This document shows positions 6,737 to 11,899 of a stretch of DNA of 15,167 nt, piece by piece; positions within the stretch are counted from its first letter, which is position 1; every line of letters begins with the position of its first letter. The notes under the pieces are model-generated. The model was not told the DNA's origin. It saw only the letters and a list, made by a program, of their open reading frames with translations, and searched no databases. The stretch spans positions 1 through 15,167 of the forward strand of contig JAZGHU010000063.1 of assembly GCA_036481345.1 (NCBI GenBank). Direction: 5' to 3'. The stretch comes from JAAOYC01 sp036481345 (GTDB lineage: Archaea > Nanobdellota > Nanobdellia > Woesearchaeales > WJKL01). Both the position numbers and the translations under genes were made by a program.

Positions 6737-6765
6737 ATTATGGTTCAAAGGAGGTTGTTTCGAGC

Positions 6766-7437
6766 TTATTTGAAGCTGTAGGGGAAGAAAGCACGCTTGA
6801 TTCTTTGTTTTCGGCAGATTTTAGTGAGTTCTTTTTCTATTTGTCTTGAATTTTCAAATGCTTTTTCATCTTTTTTAAATTTTGCAGTGTGATGATAAGA
6901 ACGTCCTGTTTTTGTTGAATAGAATTTGTGTTTCTTATGAAGCATTTCATGATACATTACATAATCCAATAAGTCTGACTTATCTTGGAATATACTTGAG
7001 ATTGAAATTTCATCTGTCTGATAATTATAAGAGCCTAGTTTTCTTACTGAAGCAGAACCCCATCTTAGATTAGGTTGTTCTATTAAGCTGTAGAAATATT
7101 TTTCATTCATTCTATTAAAAGAAGCTTCTAAATCAGGATCTGATTTTGTTTTTGGGATTGTTATGTGAATATGTTTTACAAAGTTTGTATACAAATCCAT
7201 GTTAAATGTACGTTCTTTTGTTTTGAATATTTTAACTAACATTGACTGTATCAATCCCATTTGGATATCTTCAGAAATCTTTTTCCATTCTTTTGCTAAT
7301 TTAATTGTTAAAGTTGTTATTGATCTTGAAGCATTTGCATTGTAAGCTTTGAATCTTCCTGAATAGATTAACTTTGTATTGTAAAATAGTGTTTTTCCTG
7401 GAAATAACTCTTGATATGCTTTTTCTATAAGATTCAT
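6766..7437 (-). CDS. SprT/YgjP-like zinc metallopeptidase
   Basis: A 223-residue protein with a gluzincin-type active site: DLLDYVMYHEMLHKKH (155-170) contains HExxH at 163-167, and HHTAKFKKDEKAF (182-194) supplies the likely third zinc ligand, as in SprT/Spartan and YgjP (DUF45) peptidases. LRWGSASVRKLGSYNYQTDEI (124-144) matches the 'WGS...' strand before the active-site helix in those families. The first 90 residues are helical and I cannot assign them. No C-terminal zinc ribbon is present, unlike bacterial SprT. Spartan homologues degrade DNA-protein crosslinks; extending that role here is speculative. Its ATG overlaps the stop of the phosphatase gene in an ATGA, so the two are coupled. 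Confidence 0.82.
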   Translation of the reverse strand: MNLIEKAYQELFPGKTLFYNTKLIYSGRFKAYNANASRSITTLTIKLAKEWKKISEDIQMGLIQSMLVKIFKTKERTFNMDLYTNFVKHIHITIPKTKSDPDLEASFNRMNEKYFYSLIEQPNLRWGSASVRKLGSYNYQTDEISISSIFQDKSDLLDYVMYHEMLHKKHKFYSTKTGRSYHHTAKFKKDEKAFENSRQIEKELTKICRKQRIKRAFFPYSFK

Positions 7438-8000
7438 TTTAGATGTTTTGTACAGTTCAAACAGATTATCTTATGATTTTTGTCTTCTTTAATTTCGAAA
7501 ATGTTTACTGCTGTATTGAACTGATGATCTAGGTTATAGTCGTCTGGTTTATTGAGAATTACTCTAATTAATGATTTATTAATTCCAGCATGACCTACAA
7601 AAAGTATTGTTTTATCAGGACATTTTTCATAAACTTGATCTAATAATTTCTTTACTCTTTTTCTCATGTCTGCTCTTGTTTCTGTATCTGTAGGTAGATT
7701 TTTGAAGTCTATTTCACTTGTATGTTTTCCTGCTAATGTTTTTGAAGCTCTTTCTCTAAGTTCTTTGACAAGAATTAAAGGAATGTCTTGATGAAATTTT
7801 GCTATTTCTTTTGCAGTATCTAATGCCCTTGCTAAATCACTTGAATAAATATAATCTATTTTTTCATCTTTCAATCTTAAAGCTAATTTTTTAGCTTGTT
7901 CGATTCCTAATTTAGACAAAGTTCCTTGTATTTTTTGACCTTGATATATTTTTTTAATATTTTCTATGGTTTCTCCGTGTCGTGTTAATATTAGGTTCAT
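7434..8000 (-). CDS. Histidine phosphatase family protein (phosphoglycerate mutase-like)
   Basis: A 188-residue member of the histidine phosphatase superfamily. The nucleophile motif LTRHGET (5-11) has Arg7 and His8. SSDLARALDTA (53-63) gives the second arginine. ELRER (80-84) gives the acid, and FVGHAG (134-139) the second histidine, His137. These are complete, so an active phosphatase is expected. The substrate cannot be read from sequence: the family includes phosphoglycerate mutases, alpha-ribazole phosphatase and sugar phosphatases. The ATG at 8000 has no Shine-Dalgarno, but AATATAAA (complement of 8023-8030) is centred 26.5 bases upstream, so the message is probably leaderless. The next gene, a metallopeptidase, overlaps its stop by 4 bases. 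Confidence 0.9.
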   Translation of the reverse strand: MNLILTRHGETIENIKKIYQGQKIQGTLSKLGIEQAKKLALRLKDEKIDYIYSSDLARALDTAKEIAKFHQDIPLILVKELRERASKTLAGKHTSEIDFKNLPTDTETRADMRKRVKKLLDQVYEKCPDKTILFVGHAGINKSLIRVILNKPDDYNLDHQFNTAVNIFEIKEDKNHKIICLNCTKHLK

Positions 8001-8022
8001 AGAAAATTAAAAAACTATGTTG

Positions 8023-8030
8023 TTTATATT
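8023..8030 (-). promoter_or_regulatory. TATA box of the phosphatase gene
   Basis: AATATAAA on the minus strand is centred 26.5 bases before the A of the ATG at 8000, the spacing expected when transcription starts at the start codon. Confidence 0.5.
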
Positions 8031-8093
8031 GTTTGTGGATTATCTATTTTAGGCTACAATAATATTTTTAATATTTGCCAAATTATTATTTTT

Positions 8094-8750
8094 ATGAATT
8101 CTAAACTAAAAGAACTTAATGACTGGCTAGTATCTAATTGTGATAATTATTCCTCTATGATTACTGTGGGGTCTACTGCTACAGGGGATGCATTAATTGA
8201 AGGAAGGAGTGATAATGATATTTGTTTAATATTCGAAGGAGAATTTAAACAACATATACCTAAATTAAGAGAATACTGCCTTGGACTTGGTTTTGAAGAT
8301 GAAGATGTTATTAGTACTTTTACAAAAAAAGATTTTGTGGGGCCTAATGGGATTAGCCATGATTTTTCTCATAAATTTAGAAGCAAAGTTCTTTTTGGAG
8401 AAGATTTTAACGATGAAATTCAACTGCCAGATAAAGAAACTATTTTAGAAATTTATTCTGGGGGGTTGAATAGAGTAAAAGATAAGCTATGGCAAAGACT
8501 TCATTATGGAGGATTGTGGGAAGAATCTAGAATCAAAAAAGAATTCTGGAAAATATTTAAGCATGCATTTATGTATCTATCTATCAAAAATTATTATGAA
8601 ACTGGAGTTTATCCAAAAACAAGGGATGGATTAGTAGAATGTTTAGCTTCTCCTGTATTAAATAGAACATTAACAACATTGAAGAATATTAATAATAAAA
8701 ATAGTGAAGATATCATTAGTTCTGCTAATGAACTTTTAGAATATCTTTAA
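8094..8750 (+). CDS. Nucleotidyltransferase-fold protein (aminoglycoside/MNT-like)
   Basis: A 218-residue protein with an N-terminal polymerase-beta-type nucleotidyltransferase domain. VGSTATGDALIEGRSDNDI (25-43) has the Gly-Ser motif at 26-27 and the two metal-binding aspartates at 40 and 42. The C-terminal half (about 115-218) is helical, as in aminoglycoside nucleotidyltransferases and related stand-alone enzymes. What it nucleotidylates is unknown; drug, protein and RNA substrates are all known in the superfamily. No HEPN-type partner lies beside it, so a MNT/HEPN toxin-antitoxin pair is not supported. The ATG at 8094 lies about 26 bases after a weak AT-rich TATA-like run (8062-8072), so it may be leaderless. 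It ends 3 bases from the convergent aRF1 gene. Confidence 0.82.
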   Translation: MNSKLKELNDWLVSNCDNYSSMITVGSTATGDALIEGRSDNDICLIFEGEFKQHIPKLREYCLGLGFEDEDVISTFTKKDFVGPNGISHDFSHKFRSKVLFGEDFNDEIQLPDKETILEIYSGGLNRVKDKLWQRLHYGGLWEESRIKKEFWKIFKHAFMYLSIKNYYETGVYPKTRDGLVECLASPVLNRTLTTLKNINNKNSEDIISSANELLEYL

Positions 8751-8753
8751 TTA

Positions 8754-9851
8754 TTACTGAACTTCATATCTTAGAATAGCTACTACTTTGCCCATCTCTC
8801 TTAATTGGACTCCTTCTCTTGTCTCTGTTGAGATTAATCTTACTTCTGAGCCAGTTTTTTCTGCTTGTTTTTCAAACTCTTCTATTTTTTCTTCTTCTAA
8901 TGCTTCTGATAATAAAACAGTTTCAACAACGCCCATTTTGAGCTTGTCCATAACTTCTTTTTCTCCATAGCTTACTTTTCCAGGAGTTTTTGCAAGCATT
9001 TCAAAGAATTTTCCCATTATCTGTTTTTCTGCGGTTACTTCTTCTGCTGCTAAAAGATCTGCAGATTTTTCTAATAATTCCTGCAATCCAAATTCTCCTG
9101 TGTAAGAAAGATCTTTAGTTCCAATTATTTTTTTCTTTAAATCTCCTGTCAGATAATCTTTTCCAAGAAAATGTGTTACTGTAATTCCTGGACCGCCTAT
9201 TATTATCCCTTTTAGGTTTTTGTTTTCTAGGAATTGGTTTTTCATGTGTTCTGCAACTTTTTTATAATGGTCTTTTTTAGCTCCTTCTCTGATTCTAGCG
9301 AATCTTTGTGCAGATTGACCTCCTGCTTTTGTCTTTCCTGGAACTTCAGAGTGGGTTTTAGCTAAAGGAATTATTGTTTTTCCTTTAAGATAAGCGATCA
9401 TTGCATCTCTTCTGTCTAATACAACAAGACCATAGACTTCTTTATGTTCAAGCATTGCATCTAGATGTTCAACAACAAAAGATTTGTCACATCTATAGAT
9501 CCTGACGTTTAATGGAACTGGCGGCTCTAAACTCCAAACTTTAACATCTGATTGGCCTTCACGTTCTGCTACATTTCCTGCAAAAGCTGCTAATCCATTT
9601 TCAGGAGTTTTTTTGTATAATCTTAGATGTTGGATCATTCTTTCTAAAGCATCTTGCACGTTTTTTCTTGTTGCAGTAGATTTTATGTTAGAAGCAGTAC
9701 CTTGTTCTTGTGATAAATGATTTATGATTTTATTCATATCATAGCCTTGAGGAACGTATACACTAACTAATTCTGTATGCCTTCCACGGTATTGGCTTAA
9801 TTCTTTTACGAATTTCTTTAATTCATATTTTTGTTTTGTTGATAATGCCAT
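8754..9851 (-). CDS. prf1: Peptide chain release factor aRF1
   Basis: A 365-residue archaeal class I release factor that reads all three stop codons and triggers peptide release. The N domain has the stop-codon motifs NIKS (55-58) and YRCDKSF (119-125, YxCxxxF). The M domain carries GGQ at 177-179 within AGGQSAQRFARIREGAKKDH, the peptidyl-transferase centre motif. The C-terminal domain follows to the end. A GTG 21 bases upstream would add seven residues. I prefer the ATG at 9851 because the TATA box at 9876-9884 predicts transcription starting within a few bases of it, downstream of the GTG. The protein then begins MALSTKQKYELKKFVKEL, like family members. Its promoter is divergent from the tRNA-Pro operon. 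Confidence 0.97.
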   Translation of the reverse strand: MALSTKQKYELKKFVKELSQYRGRHTELVSVYVPQGYDMNKIINHLSQEQGTASNIKSTATRKNVQDALERMIQHLRLYKKTPENGLAAFAGNVAEREGQSDVKVWSLEPPVPLNVRIYRCDKSFVVEHLDAMLEHKEVYGLVVLDRRDAMIAYLKGKTIIPLAKTHSEVPGKTKAGGQSAQRFARIREGAKKDHYKKVAEHMKNQFLENKNLKGIIIGGPGITVTHFLGKDYLTGDLKKKIIGTKDLSYTGEFGLQELLEKSADLLAAEEVTAEKQIMGKFFEMLAKTPGKVSYGEKEVMDKLKMGVVETVLLSEALEEEKIEEFEKQAEKTGSEVRLISTETREGVQLREMGKVVAILRYEVQ

Positions 9852-9875
9852 GCTATAGTCAAAAAAAAGCACAGC

Positions 9876-9884
9876 TTTATAAAA
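9876..9884 (-). promoter_or_regulatory. TATA box of prf1
   Basis: The minus strand reads TTTTATAAAG, ending at about 9875. Its centre is about 29 bases before the ATG at 9851, so the transcript has at most a few leader bases. This decides the start codon against the GTG at 9872. Confidence 0.55.
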
Positions 9885-9911
9885 TTTTGCTTAAACTCTA
9901 TTTATAGTAAC

Positions 9912-9920
9912 ATTTATAAA
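9912..9920 (+). promoter_or_regulatory. TATA box of the tRNA-Pro / eL43 operon
   Basis: ATTTATAAA is centred at 9916. A start about 26 bases on falls near 9942, leaving a leader of about 18 bases before the tRNA. A second, weaker TATA-like site lies just upstream at about 9899-9906. Confidence 0.5.
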
Positions 9921-9960
9921 CAAACCAGAGTTTTTTGAGTATTACTAACTACCCGTAAAA

Positions 9961-10055
9961 GGGGCTATGGGGTAGCTTGGCTAGCCTTCCTGGTTTGGGA
10001 CAATATAATATTAGCAAAAAACCAGGGGACCCCAGTTCAAATCTGGGTAGCCCCA
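9961..10055 (+). tRNA. trnP-UGG: tRNA-Pro (UGG) with a 21-base intron
   Basis: Acceptor strands GGGGCTA (9961-9967) and TAGCCCC (10048-10054) pair perfectly, with discriminator A at 10055; CCA is not encoded. The T arm is CCCAG-TTCAAAT-CTGGG (10031-10047 region). The anticodon stem is CCTGG (9989-9993) with CCAGG (10022-10026). The loop reads TTTGGG then, after the intron, A, giving anticodon TGG at 9996-9998. The intron interrupts positions 37/38 at 10000-10020. The D arm (GGGT with AGCC) has a G-G mismatch at the third pair. Two bases separate the D and anticodon stems, which I recall from other archaeal tRNA-Pro genes. The mature RNA would be 74 bases. The next gene starts only 8 bases after it. 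Confidence 0.92.
10000..10020 (+). other. tRNA intron with bulge-helix-bulge
   Basis: The anticodon stem is followed by TTTG (9994-9997), which pairs with CAAA (10015-10018-region) to make the four-pair central helix. A three-base bulge GGA lies on the 5' side and AAA on the 3' side. AATA and TATT inside the intron form the distal hairpin. Cutting two bases into each bulge restores a seven-base anticodon loop, as for canonical archaeal splicing endonuclease sites at 37/38. Confidence 0.82.
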
Positions 10056-10063
10056 TTTTAACA

Positions 10064-10309
10064 ATGGCAGCAAAAAAGAAATTAGGATCAGTGAAAAGAT
10101 TTGGAGCAAGATATGGTAGAAGAGTTAAACATAAGCTTGCTGAGATTGAAGCTGTTCAAAGAGGAAAACATACTTGTCCTTATTGTAGAGCAAAGAAAGT
10201 AAAAAGAATAGCTGTAGGAATATGGGAATGCAAGAAATGTGAAAGTAAATTTACTGGAAAGGCATATACTATCAGAAAGAAATCAATAAAAGAAGGAGAA
10301 AAAGAATAA
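10064..10309 (+). CDS. rpl37ae: Ribosomal protein eL43 (L37Ae)
   Basis: An 81-residue large-subunit ribosomal protein. A basic N-terminus (MAAKKKLGSVKRFGARYGRR) is followed by a zinc ribbon with CPYC (38-41) and CKKC (56-59) flanking the conserved RIAVGIWEC strand, then FTGKAYT. Length and spacing are those of archaeal L37Ae. The ATG at 10064 comes 8 bases after the tRNA-Pro 3' end and has no Shine-Dalgarno; the frame open further upstream runs through the tRNA and is not coding. Its stop shares one base with the ATG of rpoP (TAATG). It is the first protein gene of a tightly packed operon with rpoP, pcc1, prefoldin beta and UPF0147. Confidence 0.95.
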   Translation: MAAKKKLGSVKRFGARYGRRVKHKLAEIEAVQRGKHTCPYCRAKKVKRIAVGIWECKKCESKFTGKAYTIRKKSIKEGEKE

Positions 10310-10446
10310 TGGTAACGTACAAATGTTTTCATTGTAATAAGAGAGTTGCTACAGAGTATTTGAGAAAGAGAGTTAGATGTCCTTACTGTGGCAGCAAGAT
10401 GTTATTTAAGCCAAGGTCAGAGCCTACTAAAGTTAAAGCAAGATGA
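10309..10446 (+). CDS. rpoP: DNA-directed RNA polymerase subunit P (Rpo12)
   Basis: A 45-residue zinc-ribbon protein, MVTYKCFHCNKRV at the start, with cysteines at 6, 9, 24 and 27 (YKCFHC and RCPYCGSK) and a tail KMLFKPRSE. This is the archaeal counterpart of Rpb12, which bridges the Rpo3/Rpo10 assembly platform of RNA polymerase. The length is usual for archaea. The start codon shares its first base with the last base of the eL43 stop, and its stop overlaps the ATG of pcc1 in an ATGA, so translation of all three is coupled. The eL43-rpoP-pcc1 order is a known archaeal arrangement and supports the call. Confidence 0.95.
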   Translation: MVTYKCFHCNKRVATEYLRKRVRCPYCGSKMLFKPRSEPTKVKAR

Positions 10447-10667
10447 AGTTAAGTGCAGAAATTAGAGTTTACGGGGACCCAAAAGAACTGAAAGCTTGTT
10501 TTGAACCAGAGTTGGCTGATAAAAAAAGGTCAAATTTCAAGATAGTAGAAAAAGATGACCATATTTTATTTGAGATTGAGGCTGATGATTCAGTTGCTTT
10601 AAGGGCAACAATGCATGGCATAACAAAACTAATAACTGTTTACGAGAATATTGATAAAAATGGATAA
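10443..10667 (+). CDS. pcc1: KEOPS complex subunit Pcc1
   Basis: A 74-residue protein of the Pcc1 family, the dimerising subunit of KEOPS, which makes N6-threonylcarbamoyladenosine at position 37 of ANN-decoding tRNAs. The fold is read from an initial strand (KLSAEIRVYG), the conserved acidic-hydrophobic segment DHILFEIEADDSVALRAT (about 39-56) and the final helix HGITKLITVYENI. The residues A-x-D/D-x-x-ALRA are typical. It overlaps rpoP by 4 bases at its start and prefoldin beta by 8 bases at its end. Confidence 0.9.
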   Translation: MKLSAEIRVYGDPKELKACFEPELADKKRSNFKIVEKDDHILFEIEADDSVALRATMHGITKLITVYENIDKNG

Positions 10668-10983
10668 AAACACACAAGAAAAAATTCAGCAATTGCAAAT
10701 GCTTGAGCAAGGAATGCAAAGCTTTCTAGCACAAAAACAACAAGTGCAAGCACAATTAATGGAAATGGAGTCTGCTTTAAAGGAATTAGAAAAAACAGAT
10801 GAAGCTTTTAAGATTGTAGGAAATGTCATGGTTAAATCTGACAAAGAAAGTTTGAAAAAAGATCTGACTGCTAAGAAAGAAGTTCTAGATTTAAGAATTA
10901 AAACTTTAGAAAAGCAGGAAGCAGATATGAAGGATAAAGCAAGCGCAATGCAGTCTGAAGTTATGGAAAAGTTGAAGAAGTGA
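10660..10983 (+). CDS. pfdB: Prefoldin beta subunit
   Basis: A 107-residue, almost entirely helical protein. Two coiled-coil arms (about 5-45 and 70-107) flank a short beta-hairpin region, KIVGNVMVKSDKESLKKDL (49-67), with the conserved 'vG.vmv' strand of prefoldin beta. Four beta and two alpha subunits form the jellyfish-shaped chaperone that hands unfolded proteins to the thermosome. The ATG at 10660 gives MDKNTQEKIQQLQMLEQ, the normal N-terminus; a TTG at 10651 would add three residues. It overlaps pcc1 by 8 bases and runs to within a few bases of the UPF0147 gene. The alpha subunit is not in the window. Confidence 0.93.
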   Translation: MDKNTQEKIQQLQMLEQGMQSFLAQKQQVQAQLMEMESALKELEKTDEAFKIVGNVMVKSDKESLKKDLTAKKEVLDLRIKTLEKQEADMKDKASAMQSEVMEKLKK

Positions 10984-10988
10984 TCAGA

Positions 10989-11240
10989 ATGGATGTTGAG
11001 GAACAGATTAAAATCATAATAGATGTCCTGGGAGATTTACAGGAAGAGGGAAGTGTTCCAAGAAATGTCAAAGATAAGATTGTGATTACTATTGAAGCTC
11101 TTAAGGAAAAAGATGAGATTTCTATAAAAGTACATAAAGCATTACATGAATTAGAAGAAGTTGCAGAAGATCCTAATCTGCAGACATATACAAGAACACA
11201 GATTTGGAATGTGGTCAGCGAATTAGAGAAAATAGCTTGA
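10989..11240 (+). CDS. UPF0147 family protein
   Basis: An 83-residue helical protein of the archaeal UPF0147 family, whose function is not established. Recognisable family segments are IIIDVLGDL...GSVPRNVKDKI near the start and DPNLQTYTRTQIWNVVSELEKI at the end, which is close to the family's characteristic C-terminus. Two starts are possible: GTG 10980, overlapping the prefoldin stop in a GTGA and adding MIR, or ATG 10989, five bases after that stop. I chose the ATG. It is the last gene of the tRNA-Pro/eL43 operon and ends before a hairpin shared with the convergent channel gene. Confidence 0.88.
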   Translation: MDVEEQIKIIIDVLGDLQEEGSVPRNVKDKIVITIEALKEKDEISIKVHKALHELEEVAEDPNLQTYTRTQIWNVVSELEKIA

Positions 11241-11272
11241 TTATGCTCAATCGGCAAAGCTGTTTGGCATCC

Positions 11273-11289
11273 TAAAATCTTCGATTTTA
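11273..11289. terminator. Bidirectional terminator-like hairpin
   Basis: TAAAATC (11273-11279) and GATTTTA (11283-11289) pair perfectly around a TTC loop between two converging genes. It overlaps the stop codon of the leftward channel gene. Confidence 0.45.
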
Positions 11290-11847
11290 TGATTTCTTTT
11301 TAACAAGAACTGCTTTTTTAGTTATAGTTGAGTTTGGAACGTAGATTGTATCTCCTGATGGTGTTTTTATTTCTGTTTCTAAAAGAGAGATTTTCTTTAC
11401 TGTTCCGCTTACATTGTCTATCTTTACTTTATTTCCAACTTTGATTGTGTTTTTTCTGTAGATAAAGAAGCCAGCCATTATGTTTGGAAAGAAATCTTTG
11501 ATAGCTAAGATTATTGAGATGACAATAAGCACAAGTATTGCTCCTGAAACCATGTTTAGAATAGTTGTTGTGAGGCCCATTGAATTCAAAGCCCAGATAA
11601 TTGTTACAAAATAGATAAAATAAGTGACTATGTTGCTGATAGTTGATTCTAATTTTAGTTTCATTCCTGCTTTTTCCAGAATTTTATTTAATTCTATTTC
11701 ATGCAGGAATTTGTGTATTAGTTTTCCAGCAATTCTTGCCATTACAAAACCAATTAAAAGAATAATAATTGCAACAATAATCTTGGTGAATAATTGAGAT
11801 AATATAAAATCAATATAGGTTGTTGTTTGATTTATTATTTGAGCCAT
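11287..11847 (-). CDS. Small MscS-family mechanosensitive channel
   Basis: A 186-residue membrane protein with hydrophobic helices at about 20-42, 70-88 and 96-127. The last runs into FFPNIMAGFFIYRKNTIKVG, the pore-lining helix and entry to the beta domain in MscS channels. The segment GTVKKISLLETEIKTPSGDTIYVPNSTI (148-175) is the family's conserved beta domain. It stops there: the C-terminal alpha-beta cage domain of E. coli MscS (286 residues) is missing, so this is close to a minimal channel. Related short forms exist, so it is probably intact. It likely releases solutes on osmotic downshock. The ATG at 11847 has a TATA box centred 26.5 bases upstream, shared with the divergent GTPase gene. 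Confidence 0.88.
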   Translation of the reverse strand: MAQIINQTTTYIDFILSQLFTKIIVAIIILLIGFVMARIAGKLIHKFLHEIELNKILEKAGMKLKLESTISNIVTYFIYFVTIIWALNSMGLTTTILNMVSGAILVLIVISIILAIKDFFPNIMAGFFIYRKNTIKVGNKVKIDNVSGTVKKISLLETEIKTPSGDTIYVPNSTITKKAVLVKKKS

Positions 11848-11869
11848 GATTTTGAATTAAGAAGATATC

Positions 11870-11877
11870 TTTATAAA
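11870..11877. promoter_or_regulatory. Shared palindromic TATA box of two divergent leaderless genes
   Basis: TTTATAAA is its own reverse complement, centred at 11873.5. The start codons at 11847 (leftward) and 11900 (rightward) are each exactly 26.5 bases away, the spacing of archaeal transcription starts. Neither ATG has a Shine-Dalgarno. Confidence 0.65.
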
Positions 11878-11899
11878 TATTCCCTTTCTAAAGATAGCT

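Noticed and set aside
6740..6781. A 13-codon reading frame on the plus strand (ATG 6740) behind an AAGGAGGTT site
   Set aside because: The site is about 13 bases from the ATG, too far for good initiation. The frame is tiny and overlaps the histone promoter and the end of the metallopeptidase gene. Coincidence is more likely.
8094..8750. MNT/HEPN toxin-antitoxin pair
   Set aside because: No adjacent HEPN gene exists on either side; the neighbours are a phosphatase (divergent) and aRF1 (convergent).
9852..9872. GTG start at 9872 adding seven residues to aRF1
   Set aside because: The TATA box at 9876-9884 places transcription start downstream of this GTG, and family proteins begin close to the MALSTKQ methionine.
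9977..10063. N-terminal extension of eL43 through the tRNA
   Set aside because: The open frame runs through the tRNA-Pro body and intron, and the residues there match nothing in L37Ae. The protein starts at 10064.
11249..11270. CAAA/TTTG hairpin before the UPF0147/MscS terminator
   Set aside because: Only four pairs with mismatched flanks; the 11273-11289 hairpin explains the junction better.
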